DNA of 64,000 bases from Phoronis australis (Eukaryota; Phoronida; Phoronidae), in assembly GCA_002633005.1 (NCBI GenBank), contig NMRA01000177.1, forward strand, positions 124,001 to 188,000, in the 5' to 3' direction. The position numbers were made by a program, and so were the translations under genes. Positions 1 to 12,122 of this stretch are shown piece after piece (the first letter of the stretch is position 1; each line of letters opens with the position of its first letter). The notes below the pieces were generated by a model. The model was given only the letters and a program-made list of their open reading frames with translations. It had not been told where the DNA came from and did not search any database.

Positions 1-219
1 ACAGGAAACAACAACTGGCTCTGCTTCATCATTCCTTCTTTGGTCCAAGATTTAGCTGGGACCTTGAGTTCTTCTATGGTAGTAGCCACTCGTACAACAG
101 CTCCAGCATGTACTTCCTGTCTAACGGCTGCTGCGGTATCCATAAAACCACCTACAATGGCATACTTGGCTGTGGATGGAATGTCAAATGGACCGACGTT
201 GAGGTGTGGAGGGTTGTTG
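1..219 (+). CDS. C-terminal part of a TLDc-domain exon (copy A, truncated by window edge)
   Basis: Reading from base 3 gives an open frame ending ...NGILGCGWNVKWTDVEVWRVV, the C-terminal strands of a TLDc domain as found in secreted PAN/Apple-TLDc proteins. The block HSYNSSSMYFLSNGCCG matches the equivalent block of the second copy at 24523-24685 (HSYNSTNKYFPSNGSC). The exon stops at a consensus donor (GTTG|GTAAGA) at 219/220, the same place and phase (1) as in the second copy, so intron position is conserved. No stop interrupts the visible part, so this copy may be the working paralogue. Its upstream exons lie outside the window and the next exon was not found. The biochemical role of extracellular TLDc domains is not settled; the family is cysteine-rich and secreted. 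Confidence 0.72.
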
Positions 220-690
220 GTAAGACTTCATTCTCTCTCCTCTTTGGAATTGTTATTTTTATGTACTTCTATCACGCAATGTGGATTTATAAATGTGATT
301 TTTTACCAAACTGCATTTTGAAAAACAGGTTAATATGTAATATTTCACTTGTCAAAACTGCAGGTTCAGTAAGACAGAGGTAGGTTCTTTGGATAATCAT
401 ATGACAAATGAAATTTTTTCATTTTGTTTACCTACTTTTGTGATTTATGATATTTTTATTATTGCACGTTTGATGTTTTTGTGACTATTATCCATAAAAT
501 TGTGGAAAGTTATTAAAGCGGTATTAAACCCATCCATGTTTTCTGTCAAAAAAGTTTTGATTTAAAACGCTTGGTATTACAAAATTGGCATCAAATTATT
601 CCTCATTCAGTTTAAAAGCGATGTTTGGGCTCGAGAAAATTTACGATCCTACAAACACGCACCTAACCCGAGGATTACAACTGGTATCCT
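1..690. repeat. Segmental duplication block 1, left copy
   Basis: The TLDc exon and the following intron resemble 24480-26293. Shared stretches include TCACGCAATGT (near 270 and 25557) and the block around 495-686, which matches 26105-26293 up to ACAACTGGTA. The right copy is interrupted by a Penelope-like insertion and by a hAT-type insertion beginning exactly where the left copy continues uninterrupted (after 686). Confidence 0.75.
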
Positions 691-1105
691 GAAATCAATT
701 CGTTTCAAAGACATGCTCTACATACCGACCCTTTGCAACTCACACTTTGTCTGAATAATCTCAACATGTCAGCGCAAAAATACACTCTGGACTTAAATTT
801 CAACTGAGTGACGCTGCGTCCTCTTCGAGTGTTTTCACTATACGAAGTGCCATGGTGGTGATGACGTAAACGGTGGGGAATGAAACAGAGCGTGCGGACC
901 TAAGCCAGTTCTAGAGGGTTGGACTCTTAATTCGCTGAGAGGTGCATTCAACTTGTTCGTTGACAGATTCCTTAACACCACGTTTGAACCAATATTCGCC
1001 ACGATCCAAGATGGTCCTTTCTCAAAAGTTATAGACGACTCACATTCCTATATCCCAGAACGAGGCTAGTACTGTTAAGTCAACAGGAAGGTGTCTGTTT
1101 ACAGT
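691..1105. other. Noncoding, nothing recognised
   Basis: Short ORFs only, no splice-consistent coding and no clear repeat. It lies between the two duplicated blocks. Confidence 0.5.
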
Positions 1106-1439
1106 ACTGACCTATTTACAGAGAGAAGCCAAAATGAAATTTAAATTCACACCTTTTCAAGTTTGATGGGACCTATTTGTTGGTCCAGTTTTTATAACCT
1201 TACCGACTTGTTAACATTTATGTTTATTGCCGCGTTTTTTCAAGACAGTCGGTCACGAGAGATTCAGATTACGACTGTTGGTTCCTGGTCGACTCTATTT
1301 CTCGGTTCTCAGGTTTTGCTGTTCTGAAGTGGCCACACTGGGTAAATTACCTGTAAAATGCGATTTTCCAAATGGCATTTCAGATGTCATTGAGCGTTTT
1401 AGTTTCTTGCCCCCATCTACAAATGCTTACGCCTATTAA

Positions 1440-1810
1440 AGACCAGTATTAGTTTTGCTGAGGCCAGGCAGGGATCTTCGACGTGGTATCGCTAATTCTT
1501 ACGTTTATACAACGTAAGATATAAGGTAGATAGAGAATCCTATACGAGTCTAGAAATTGTTTCTCACATGAACCGAAAAACTATCTTTTTGCCAAAAAAC
1601 TCAGCGTGTCTAAAACCTTCGACCACGTTACGCAACTTTAGTAAAATCATGCTTGCGCACTGTAAAGTAAACCCAGTTACTTTTTGTTAATAACTTTACT
1701 TTCAACTTAACATTAGTAAATTGCATTTAGGTTTCGTGACAAACGTTCAAGTTAGAATCTAATAAATATTCTTTGAATTTGTAACATTAAAACTTAACAA
1801 ATGTTTATAA
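1440..1810. repeat. Low-copy repeat E, copy 1 of 3
   Basis: Shares order and sequence with 15730-16170 and 29400-29790, for example CACATGAACCG, AACACGCTTGCGCA-like and TTAATAAATA motifs. This copy lacks the central hairpin seen at 15781-15878. Confidence 0.65.
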
Positions 1811-2644
1811 ACAGTCAGTAAGTCTTCCCCCGCGTGATCACTGAATTGACCTCCGAACTAAACTGGCTATCGCTTATTTCTACCCTTATTAAGTTTTCAC
1901 AACTAAGGATATAAGGTAAACGGTCTCTAAAACGACTTATTACTCACTTAGTGGTTATTTGCCGATCAAATATCACTGTTTTTGTCTCCGACACTTCTGT
2001 ACAGCTGCAATAAGTGAAGAGCATCACCAGGTTGAATTAATTGGGTCGCAAAGTAGGGAATGAAGAGATAGCCAAAGCATACAACCACAATTTATGATGT
2101 TACATTTTGCACACATCAGCGGCATCTAGCGATAAACATAAGAAGTCCATAATATAGGGAATGCACTGAGTAACAGTGTCTTATGTAGGAATAAAGCGTG
2201 TCACATTCAATGCACACCAGCGTCACTAATGTGCAATCTTGAAGCTAGGAACCAGTACAGTTTGAAGGTAAAGGCTTCAACATTAAACCACAGTGCTTAT
2301 ACTGCTGCCAACTTGAACAGACTTTTTCTCATACACCCTTGAAAACACGTTAAAATGCGACAAAACAGTTCACCCTTCATGATAATGTCTTCCTAATACG
2401 GATGATAATGTAATGATCTATGTGATTGTTTCAGATGGGTCCTGCTATGCTGGCAAGCCAGGGTGCACTACGTAAACCGAACAACCCGTGTTCATCTGTA
2501 TACGTTTAATGGGGGAAATATACCGGACGTTCTCGTATATTAAGACGTATCGATGTAGTAGGAATTCAATTGTCGTAAATTCAATGTGATCTACTGAACT
2601 ACTGAAGATTTCCAAAGGTGTCCTCATCAACTGAGCTCCCCATG

Positions 2645-2690
2645 TATTTTTTTTTATTTATTTATTTGTTTATATATTTATTGATTGCTC
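2645..2690. repeat. ATTT/T-rich simple repeat
   Basis: A run of T followed by repeated ATTT units. Confidence 0.8.
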
Positions 2691-3609
2691 ATCTCTCGAG
2701 AACCTGACTTGCTCTGTCGAAGATCGCTTTCCAGTACAGCCCTCCAGGACAAGTGGGTAATTAGACACAGATTGATGATAAATTAGTGATACGAGAAATT
2801 TTATACAATCTGCAGTGAACCAATGCCTTTCTACGTGTTGGTTTTGGGGGTTCAGTCGTCTGATATCTCAGACGGTGTGATTTGGACTCAGTAGTAGATA
2901 TTAGTAGAAGCTCTATAGGAATCGAGAGTCTGAAGAACAACAGCACCTTTGTTGGTTCATTGATAGGTTTTTCGCTGGGCAGACCCCTGTGGGTAAGACG
3001 TCATCATTAAATGCTCGCAAATGACGCAAAATGTTAGTTGATTTCTTATTACGCTAATCATTTTTCAGCCATGCACCATAAGAGTAAAACTGTCAAACTG
3101 ACTGGAACATGTATTTGAAGTCCATGGTTGCTTTCTATTTTGAGGATGATATTCATTTTCAATTCCACCAAGAGAGCTTCCTTGAATATGCAGTCATCAA
3201 CCCGCCTTACGAAATCTCAGGTTCACTAAAAAGCTGTTTAAAATACTCCGTTCAGTTAGCATTTGTATTTTGTAATGGAATATAACGGACAAACGCGACA
3301 TACATCTTACACGGGTTGTCTATCTATTAATAAATCACGCAATATGTACTTACATGTACATATGTCATACGTTGTTACGGATATTCAAAGTGACTTACCG
3401 TGGTCACATGTCTTGCAAACATCTGTGGGGTTTTAACGGTATGGATTCCTGGTAGGTTATGAGAGAAATATCATATATTGTGTTATCATATCACAATGTT
3501 TTGCATTGCATTGCATTGTATTCTTTCTTGCTGTTATATCTTATTGTTTTTTCAAATTACAATATCACATGTTAATAGCATACTTCCCTTTGTTGATTTG
3601 ATGGCTATT

Positions 3610-4640
3610 TGTAATTACATTGTGTAGTTGTTGTGATACAAAATGTAGCTTTCTGTTTTCAGCGGAATGTGGCGAGTGATATGAAGATATATCAATTCTG
3701 AAATTTGCTGCAGCAAAATACAAAAACAATGAGCGGCAATTGTGGAGCAATTTAGGTATAGATCAATTAAAATTTGATATCAGCATCGTTTGAAGCCAAA
3801 AGCATGAACAATTCTACGGTGCTTTCAATAAAACAAAATTGGCACTAAGTACGCGAACACCTTTTATTTCAAACAATAACTAAAACATTGTCTTCTGCTT
3901 CCGAATTACGAATGGTAGCAAAAAGAACACCCGTGAAAATAATTAAAATCTACTCAAATTTACCACATTGAAGTAGTAATTGAGGACAATAATCTTCATG
4001 AACTGGTATTTAAGTAGTCACATACTCATTGTTTGAAGGTTTCTTGTGTCGCTCTTGTCAGCGGTAAACTTCGTCTGTGGCCAATCAGCGTTCAGAAGGG
4101 ACGTTTCCTCATGACACATCAACTGATTGAGCCCATTAGCGCCATCTTGAGGCTTGAAGACGAGGATGATGTAATGAGCAACTTGCACAATTTTGTCGGC
4201 GCTAAGTTCCCAAGTAACATGTGTCGCTGGTTTCTACCATAGAACTGTAGGAATAGAATGCCAACTCCAGCGCGTGGCCTGTATAATCTGACGTTAGAGC
4301 TTCTGACACTGAAATTTCACGGGACTTGCCGCGAGAGTTTGCACTGTGAATATCTGGTTGTCCTGTCAACTGAAGTTTGACCGATTGTTGCAGTTATCGA
4401 CTCGAGTCTAATTTCATTGCTTCAAGTTGTCACATAAACATAGTCGAAATTTAGATAGTGAACGAAAATCTGTAACCATTTTCGAGCACCTATCAAACTA
4501 CATGTTAGAAGATTTTCAAGCAAGACATCTTAGGTGTCAAAATCATGTTGCAGTATTTTATGCATTCTTATTGTTTGTTCTGCAGTTGTAAATGACAAGT
4601 TTTATAACACCTTTCTATAACTTACAAACAACTACTCGTG
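3610..4640. other. Noncoding, nothing recognised
   Basis: Only short unconvincing ORFs. A CTCF-like string (rc TCAAGATGGCGC) occurs near 4140. No coding or repeat assignment is possible by eye. Confidence 0.5.
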
Positions 4641-4739
4641 TATTTATTTGCCCAGCTAAATGTGTGTCTCTGTGCATGTAAATATTATTAATATTTTGAA
4701 TTGTTTAACATCTCTTTTAGTTCTATTTCTGAGCAGTAA

Positions 4740-5076
4740 TGGCTTGTGTGTAAAATATACTCGAGAAATAAAATTAAAAATGTAAAGTATATCTTGTAAA
4801 ATAATCCAATATTTCGTGTTAGTGAGAGCGTACTCGGAGCTGTCTCGCTCTTGGTCGATTGTCACTCTTTTTAAATTTTTCTGCCATCCCGTTACACAGT
4901 CAGTATTTTTCCTTTTTTGTTAATTGGTGGAATTGACATATTGTCACATATCATTGAGATTTCCCACTTGACGTAGCCTATTTTCCCCCTCGACCAAAAA
5001 AAAACGCTGTTAATGGACCGTTGTGGCACCCACAATTTCTTGTTCTACAGAAAATCAAGCGCTTCTAAGTGTTACG
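4740..5076. repeat. Low-copy repeat F, left copy
   Basis: Matches 9005-9345 (shared GTGAGAGCGTAC, CCCGTTACA, TCACATATCATTGAGAT, ATGGACC and TGTGGCACCC). The copy is interrupted after 5076 and resumes at 5999-6035, which marks a discrete insertion. Confidence 0.75.
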
Positions 5077-5998
5077 AACAGCTTCTTATTTAATTCAAAC
5101 TTTTTAAATCTAGTTCTAGCCGGGTAGCAGGTAGTGGGAAACGCCGAGGGGAAATAGCTACACCTGAGAGTGACACGATCGAGTGTTCATCGCAGGAGAC
5201 AGGAATACTTCTTGAAGAGACCGTGTCCAAAGCTTCAAGCAGAATTTCTGTCACCTGTCAAATTTTAGAAGGCAATTAAGGTGCGCGGCTGTGGGATTCT
5301 TCCGCTAGTTCTTTCCAGAGCATTTGACCCTGTCGTGACACAAAGTACGGTAATCAGATATTCTTCAGTTTAAAGTGAAAACTAAGAATGCATTTAAAAT
5401 ATTGTATAGTACACAAAGTATATAGATGTCAGTGGCGGATTTAGAGGGGGGGCAAGGGGGTCATTGATTTTGGCAGCGACAGGCCCGATGAATTATATAT
5501 GCGACGGAGCCGGAGGGAGTGAAATTAAGCCAACGGAGTGACGTCAACCAGGCCTTTGAGCCGACCGACTGACGCCACCAAGGCCAGTACGAAACTGGCC
5601 ACCCTCTCTCCGCGTCCGCAAAAAACTGCCCGCGAGAAAAAAGTAAAACACCTCGAATCCAAACAGGGGGCCGGTGTAATACCTGGGACCAAAGCGGTGC
5701 CGAAACGGGCACAACGAAGGTCTGTAGTGGAGCGGGGGAGACGGAGTTTGTGCAAATGACGAATTTTATAAAATAGGTAATTTTACTTTTCATGGATAAA
5801 AATGGGGACACCCGCATAAATATATGTGTTTCCACATAAAATAGGATTATATGTCTGCACACCTATTAGTAATGCTTGACCTGCAAAGTCTCTGTTTGTA
5901 ACTAGGTATACCAAAGACCGGACGGGTCAATCTATATAAATATGTCTGGACCCGTCATGACGAGTACATTTATATTTATACAGGTTGACCCGCTGGGG
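5077..5998. mobile_element. 922-bp insertion flanked by a 16-bp target-site duplication
   Basis: The 16-mer GCTTCTAAGTGTTACG occurs at 5061-5076 and again at 5999-6014, and the paralogous locus near 9330-9350 has a single continuous version. The intervening DNA is therefore an insertion with a long TSD. It has no recognisable ORF. It contains a CAGTGGCGGATTTAG hAT-type end at 5430 and a ~90-bp segment (5473-5562) related to 10614-10700. The long TSD favours retroposition or a complex insertion; the type is unresolved. Confidence 0.65.
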
Positions 5999-6035
5999 GC
6001 TTCTAAGTGTTACGGCATCCATAATGTGTCGTTCT

Positions 6036-7035
6036 GAGCCCTACATCGACAGGTACTTTGGTAATTTTGTCTACTGCCTTGGAATATCAGTTTCCCTCAG
6101 TGGCGAAGTCATTTCCTTTGATTTTTCATACGTGTTTCCTGGTTTATATTGTCATCAAGTGGAGTCCACGTGTGATATTTTTGGCCTGCTAAACGGCATT
6201 TATCTCCCTTGAATTTGGCCACTTTTGATCCGACGATGTAGGACCTAATATGCCTTTAAATATTCAATGTAAGCAGTCGGTGAACTTGCTTTTCAGAGAA
6301 TTGCTCAATGATAAAATCAAAGTCAACAGAGTCCAGAATTTCGTTTTCTATTTTAGCTATAGGTAAATTCATCGCAAGGAAACAGATAACGAGCGTTTTA
6401 GCCAATGATATCATTTGTACAAAACTATACACCGAGCCTTTAGAATCAAGGATGTAGGCTTTCTTTAATGTGCATGGAATGGGGTCTATTGTCGCTACAT
6501 AATGTGCGTGCGTTATCAAAATCATTGTCGTGTTCGGTGTTAGGAACAAGTCGAAAAACAAAGATGTTGTCATACCCTACACTTTACTACTGACATTAAA
6601 AAATGTTGGTCTCCAAGTTCATCAAACTATCATCTTTCTGATGGCAGTCAATGATATCATCTGAAAGTGGGTTTTGATATTGAAAAAGGTGGTGACACTC
6701 CGTAACATGAGAGGTTAATGATTTCTTAGAATGAAAGAGGACCATATATGACCGATTAAGAATTACTGCGAATTGTCAGACAAAGTAGTTGCACAAATGA
6801 TTTAAGTAAATTTGTGTATAGCAAGTGAAGACAAAGACATAACTTCATCTAAAATGTGAAAGTATCATTTTTGAAAAAAATCCGCAAATGTTGAGATTTG
6901 CCTTTTAAACGATACCAAATAGTGGTCTGATGATTTCCACGAATCCTCGTTCTGTCACCTGCTTAAAGCATCACTGACGTTAACCTTACAAGTTATAGGC
7001 ACGATTCAATTACAAATTCATTTTCCATGTGTCAC
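6036..7035. other. Noncoding, nothing recognised
   Basis: Several 60-105 codon ORFs lack any recognisable domain or compositional signal of coding. Confidence 0.45.
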
Positions 7036-7570
7036 AGATTGGACACTATGGTCCATGGTGGGTGGTCTTTTCCCACAGTTGCCGTGCGATCAGTAAGTCA
7101 CGCTAGTCCGTTTAGAAGAGTTTCAACTTTTCCTCCAAACTTTTGAGGGTTGTCGAGGGTTACAGAGAATTATTTTGCTTCAGAGAACTGGATGGGAAAG
7201 TCGTTGTTAATATCTGTTTAAGGCCAAAACCGGGTTTGGTATACATTTAAGCTATAGACGCTCTTGTCAATTCAAATTTTATGCGACCAAAACGTGAGAA
7301 AGACCGATAAATTGTTCACATAGCAACAGAAAGCTGTTCGTCGTTTTGTAAAAATATATTTTTGATGGACGTACAATTGGGTTTGGGATGTAAAAGCACT
7401 TTTGAGATCGCTGTGTAGAACAGACCTCTCAAAGTTGTTCACCTTAACCAGTGCTTTAAAATGGTAAAAATCCGACTTTGTTTTAGTGATTTCATTAGGA
7501 GTTCCCTCCTCCAGATTATGACTTCCAGTGATTTTTGTACAGTTAACTGAAATCGAGACTGAAAACCTTG

Positions 7571-7818
7571 GGCTCGTGTCAAGAAAAAAGACTTAACTAA
7601 GAGAAATATTGAATTTCATTAAACTTTAAGATAAAACTTAAATTTGTCTCACAACCGTTTCAAGAAAGAAATATTAAGTTTGTCTTAGGTTCTTCACTTA
7701 CGTTTTGTCTTAATTTTAACTATATTACTTGGTGTACAAGTTTTAAAGTTTGCAAGTTGAGGTAAATCTTAGACTTAAGTAAAAAATGAACTTAAGACAG
7801 TTTTTTGGAACGAGGGAC
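7571..7818. mobile_element. MITE with ~25-bp imperfect TIRs, copy 1
   Basis: Left end GGCTCGTGTCAAGAAAAAAG is the imperfect reverse complement of the right end (...CAGTTTTTTGGAACGAGGG). The interior is AT-rich with repeated CTTAAGT/TTAAGAC motifs. The second copy at 16957-17166 has better-preserved TIRs. No coding capacity. Confidence 0.6.
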
Positions 7819-7857
7819 TTATCAGTGAAATGATCTCGAAATACGCAGTTACTTGTA

Positions 7858-7935
7858 TTGTCTCTGGCTCAAATAGTAAAGTGTTCAATTGCCACCACTA
7901 AAGTAGTAGGTTCGGTTCCGTCTTGGACTAAACTC
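7858..7935 (+). repeat. tRNA-derived SINE-like head, copy 1
   Basis: Pol III promoter-like elements are in the right order: box A-like TGGCTCAAATAGTAAAGTG near 7863, then box B-like GGTTCGGTTCC near 7910. The interval is tRNA-sized. Cloverleaf pairing is poor, so this is a SINE relic and not a functional tRNA. The related copy is at 17219-17275. Confidence 0.5.
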
Positions 7936-8090
7936 ACGCATATCTATAGGAAGTGGGGTATTGCAGGCAAGGGAACTAATGCCCCGAATCATGAAATTGG
8001 GAGCAGTGCCCTCCCCTCCCTGAACATTGTCGATGGAGTGAAAACGCCACGAGTTCTTGTGTATTCTAAGTTCAAGTAGACCTATGCTTT

Positions 8091-8635
8091 CTTGAGATTA
8101 TCAAACTTCCAAGTTCAAGCCCTTGGCCCACTTTAAATATTTGTCCTCCACAAGACACTGGGATTTTCATTGACATTCACTTCGCCATCCATTTTTTCTT
8201 GGTGCACCACAACAAAAATAAAAACTGAGCTAAACTCTGTATTAAATTCAGTATACTTTAAAAAAAATCAATGTCATGACAAAAAAGCATTATCTGTGCT
8301 TAGGTTCCGAATAGAAGTGTTTACGTAAAGATCCGTTTCATGAAGTTCTTAACAGAAATGAAGCGAAAATAGTATTTTTAAGACGCATCAATGCATGCGC
8401 CCACTCAAGGGGGGCTAGGTGGGCACGAACGAGCCCCCATTTGGCGAAGTGGCAAAAAGGTCAGCCTCAGGGAAACAAAAAGTCCGAGAAAAGGCGCAAA
8501 CGCACAATTCACAGCTCTGAACGTGATATCCCGTTTTTCTAGTCCTCCCTCTTTTTTGTTAGTAAAAGGTCCACATCGTCAGGAATTCGAGCCCCCCCCC
8601 ATATTAAAGGTTGGACGCGCGCGTGCAATGTAAAT
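8091..8635. other. Noncoding, nothing recognised
   Basis: Includes a short C-run near 8594. No supported gene. Confidence 0.4.
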
Positions 8636-8639
8636 GAAG

Positions 8640-9010
8640 TAGGAATTCCATAGTCTTATATTCAATGTGATGAACAGCGAGAGATTTCCGAAGGAGTCTC
8701 CACCAAGAGAGATCCCCACGAAAGTACTTTATATGTATTTATTTGTTTATTTCTTTATTGATTATCTCTCGAGAATTGCTTTATTTCTCAGACATGTACC
8801 ATAACAACCAAACTGTCAAACCCTGACTGCAACATGTATTTGAAGTCCATGGCTGCCTTCTATTTTTGTTATAACATTCATTTTCAATTCCACCAATCAC
8901 AAAGAGCTTGCTGGTGTATGCAGTCACGTCTTGAAAATTCCCACTTTCACTCGAAAAAGTTGTTTAAAATACTCCGCTTAATTAGCAATTGTAGTCTGTC
9001 AATAAATGTG
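8640..9010. repeat. Third partial copy of block 2
   Basis: Matches 2560-3260 and 30480-31100 (TATTTATTTGTTTATT, CTCTCGAGAA, ATTTGAAGTCCATGGCTGC). Immediately followed by the right copy of repeat F, whereas at the left copy these two pieces are separated. Confidence 0.7.
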
Positions 9011-9345
9011 AAATAGAATTGAAAAATATAAAGTATACCTGGTAATTTATTTCAAAAACTCGTGTTCGTGAGAGCGTACAAGGTAGCTGTTCCGCTCCTG
9101 GTGGACTGTCACACTTTTTGAACTTTTCCCGCCGTCCCGTTACATGGTCAAAATGTACTGCTTTTTGCTACTCAGCGGAAATGACATAGAGAGTATTGTC
9201 ACATATCATTGAGATTTCCAACGCGACGTAGTCCTATTTTACTCTTCGAAAAACGCCATGTTTATGGACCTTTGTGGCACCCGCAATTGCTCGTTCCTCT
9301 AAAAAACAAGAAGAGTCTTCGAGCGCTTTTGTGTGTTACGGCTCT
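9005..9345. repeat. Low-copy repeat F, right copy
   Basis: Paralogue of 4740-5076 plus 5999-6035, without the 922-bp insertion. It serves as the empty site for that insertion. Confidence 0.7.
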
Positions 9346-10613
9346 CATAATCTCTCGTTTTACAAAAACACTATCGGGGTGTTTTTGTGTAATGCCTGGA
9401 ACATTTCACCCGTGTGTTTTGACCTAGACCCTTTTGTTCCGCGTTTCATCCTTATGTCCCGCTGTACAGCCTTGTTCCGTTTTTTTAATTGATTTGTCTA
9501 ATGATGACAACTATGCAACAGACTCCACTTTTTTCGGGAAAAAATGTGTCCCAATGTCTCTGGTTTACGGTGACACACGTACATGTATGAGTATCACTAA
9601 TGTTTACTTTGTGAAGAAAAGGAAGTTATTTCTAAATTTCTAGGTAAAGTCCTAATCTGGAATCAATGGCATGCGTCGTGACATCGGACAAAAGACTGTG
9701 CCTGGCGATTACAGCCTGCCTTAAATGGAGTTCTGTTATTTTAGGTGTACTGGGATAACGAGATAGTGGTAACAAAGCCTTAGCAACACAAGAAAACGCG
9801 ACTTTAATCACTAAACTGTAGGCCTGTCAAATGGTAGGTGAACATGCCTTTCCCTGCCATATTGCGTCACCGCGAGATCCAGGCAGATTGAGTAGAGTGA
9901 AAATAGAATACCGTTATTCACAACTGTTTGAGGTAAATGGTAATTAACTGTTAACCGTGCTTTCTGCATTAAGAAATTGCCTCATTTTGCCCCCCCCCCC
10001 AGAAGACTTCCCCTGTATTTCCTAAACCACCAATTTCTGTGGTGTCATACTTCACCCAATTTCTCTCATCCCTAATGTGATCTATATTACACTGCCGGAA
10101 CATGGTTCTGAATGGCTGATCCCCCACCTTGCCGCTTGTTGTCTGTACTGTGGTCGGAGGATCCGTGGACTGATATTTTACTGTTAACCGTGCTTTCGCT
10201 CGGCGGATACCAGCTAATCGCAATATGAAGAAGAACTATTTACATGCACGAAGACCGTGAGCACATGTGGACCGAAGCACCCATAACTCGTAGAGCAGTG
10301 GTGAGATACTGCGTCTTTATGTTCGATTTTTACTCAAAAGAAAGGGAAAAACGACATGTAAGTCAATAAAACAGACACACCGACTTCATTAAACAGTGCA
10401 CTCGGAAAGCCGTGTTATTTTGTTGGTAAATCGTCCAGTCTTGTATTAAGACCTAAAGATTGGTTTATAAACATTTGGGTGTTCCCGCGTAACATCATGT
10501 AGAAAGAAAAACACAAGACAAAGAGTGCAGGCATTTTCTCGTGACAAAACTCGGGCGAAATGTGACAAAATATAAGCGATAATTGTCACGAAGCCGAGCA
10601 CCAAGTTTGGTCG
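9346..10613. other. Noncoding, nothing recognised
   Basis: Contains overlapping 60-85 codon ORFs without recognisable domains and a C-homopolymer near 9992. No coding support. Confidence 0.45.
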
Positions 10614-10700
10614 CGGCAGCTGGGCCCTAAGAAGTATATAAGCGGTGGAAGACGGAGGGAGTGAAATTAATCCGACGGACTAATGTCACCCAGGCGAGCT
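10614..10700. repeat. Short dispersed repeat related to 5473-5562
   Basis: Shares GGCAGC, TATATAAGCG/TATATATGCG and GGAGGGAGTGAAATTAA in the same order as the copy inside the 922-bp insertion. Confidence 0.6.
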
Positions 10701-11064
10701 TTCAGTAGTGCTAGAACCTACACTAGGACCTAGCTGAAATCTAGCCAGAATCACGTGTTCTCATTGAAAATCCGCGGCAATATCTCACGTAATCTCGCGA
10801 TGTCTTGCCGTTTAGCGAGGTCCTAGCGTTACTGAACGGGAGACAGGCCATTAAGCCGACGCAAGCAAACACGCTTAACTGAGTTCATTGCATTTGGCTA
10901 TTAAAGGAAAATGCCACCCGATTTAATTAGTCTTTTTTGCCGTCTTAATCGGTCTATATCCACATCGCCTCGCATACGGTCGACCTTACCTTGCCGAGAG
11001 GTGTCGCGTTAACCTGTCAGGAAGGTGAGAAACGACGCAGCGACGTCAGTGGTTCATCTGCAGA

Positions 11065-11388
11065 GTGAATGCCGCTATGAGGTGCATCGTTCCCGCTTGT
11101 CCGAACTATGCAGCTGCAAGGAAAGCGGGTATATCGTTTTATCGACTTCCTCGAGAGTTTGGAATGCTTAGGAAGTGGCTCGCAGTAGTAAAGAATGAAA
11201 AATACGCTGTAAATAGCAAGTATGAGGCCGTGAAACATCTCCGTGACTGTGGCCTGCAATCGTCGACAGTGCCTGACGAATGCCGGCTTACCAAAAGCTA
11301 TCCATACGCTCCGTTGTCTGAGCTTCTTCACGGCGCCGCTCTAGTATTTCCTTATCACTGTATTCCGGGTCGAACTGATAGCCTTTGA
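11065..11388 (+). pseudogene. Decayed THAP-type zinc-finger exon in transposon, left copy
   Basis: The frame starts MNAAMRCIVPAC and continues AGISFYRLPRE, RKWLAVV and NSKYEAV. This is the order of a C2CH THAP DNA-binding domain: C-x4-C, then 49 residues, then C-x2-(H). The fourth ligand is lost: the codon aligned with the CGRH of the sister copy reads Gln (CGLQ), so zinc binding should fail. The reading frame downstream of the finger has no known domain. Comparison with the copy at 15222-15443 implies an intact C-G-R-H in the ancestor. THAP domains usually sit in the first coding exon, so host first-exon capture is one explanation; descent from a THAP-bearing transposase is another. Confidence 0.62.
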
Positions 11389-12014
11389 AACTTAACGATC
11401 CACCTGCGAAGTCTTCGTCGGGATGAGCTCTCGTCTAAGTCGGGATTGCGAGTTGCCACTTGGCATATTGACGTTTATTACTGAGCGTTTTGTTTCAAAA
11501 TGAATCATTCTCACCCTAACCAATATAAAACTTAAACAAGGTCTGTCACATTAGATGCAATTTGTAATGCCTTTGGAGTGCTCGTGAGTGCAAATGATTT
11601 CAGAAGCCAGCAATGAATAAATCACTGCGTTACTGGCTTTAAGTGCAATAAACTAATTGACGGGACATCGAGGCCGTGTGAGCTCATGCTAATTCAGTGT
11701 TTGCTGACAGAAACTGTCGGTGAAACAACTCGATTTCTATCCTACGGCCATGCGTTAGGGGAATCTTTACATTTACATTATTCAAATAATGATTTTCAAT
11801 GTACAACTTCTACCCTGACGGCTCTGTTGCCAAAGCGGAACCTGAATTCGTGGACCCCGACGATCGGGGAGTAAGTAGACTGGCAGTTTCGTGGCTAATT
11901 CACCAACATAATCACGTGCACATTACTTCTTTGGCACACTAGTATAGTATTTTATTGACTGGAAGCTTAGTTTCCAACTTTGGCTGGTTCATGTTCGTGA
12001 TCTCTTGAGTTCCG

Positions 12015-12122
12015 CCGGCCGCGACGGCCTGATCGGTTTCCGAGCAACTGGCCGGGATAACGAGTCAGTCCGGCCGCGACGGACCTGATTGGGCTCCGAG
12101 CCACTGGCCAGGATAACAAGCG
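12015..12122. repeat. 55-bp tandem duplication
   Basis: Two units beginning CCGGCCGCGACGG (12015 and 12070), each ending GGATAAC(A/G)AG. The sister element has a single unit, so the duplication arose after the copies separated. Confidence 0.7.

Larger units (their letters stand above)
1106..3605. repeat. Segmental duplication block 2, left copy
   Basis: Collinear with 29030-31445 at moderate identity. Anchors include TTTACAGAGAGAAG (1116 and 29038), TTCACCCTTCATG (2368 and 30343), AACATGTATTTGAAGTCCATG (3106 and 31000) and the ATCATATTG/GCATTGTATT tail near 3470-3520. No open frame is conserved between copies, so the duplicated DNA looks noncoding. A subsection (about 2560-3260) has a third copy at 8640-9010. 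Confidence 0.8.
7036..8090. repeat. Low-copy repeat D, copy 1
   Basis: Collinear with 16540-17430, for example AGAGAACTGGATGGGAA, CCAAAACCGGGTTTGGTATA and CCCTCCTCCAGATT. Its left edge (7040-7150) also recurs inverted at 13795-13870. It contains a MITE (7571-7818) and a tRNA-like SINE head (7858-7935). Confidence 0.8.

Noticed and set aside
7858-7935. Functional tRNA gene
   Set aside because: Boxes A and B exist, but arms do not pair as a cloverleaf and a decayed duplicate exists; SINE relic fits better.
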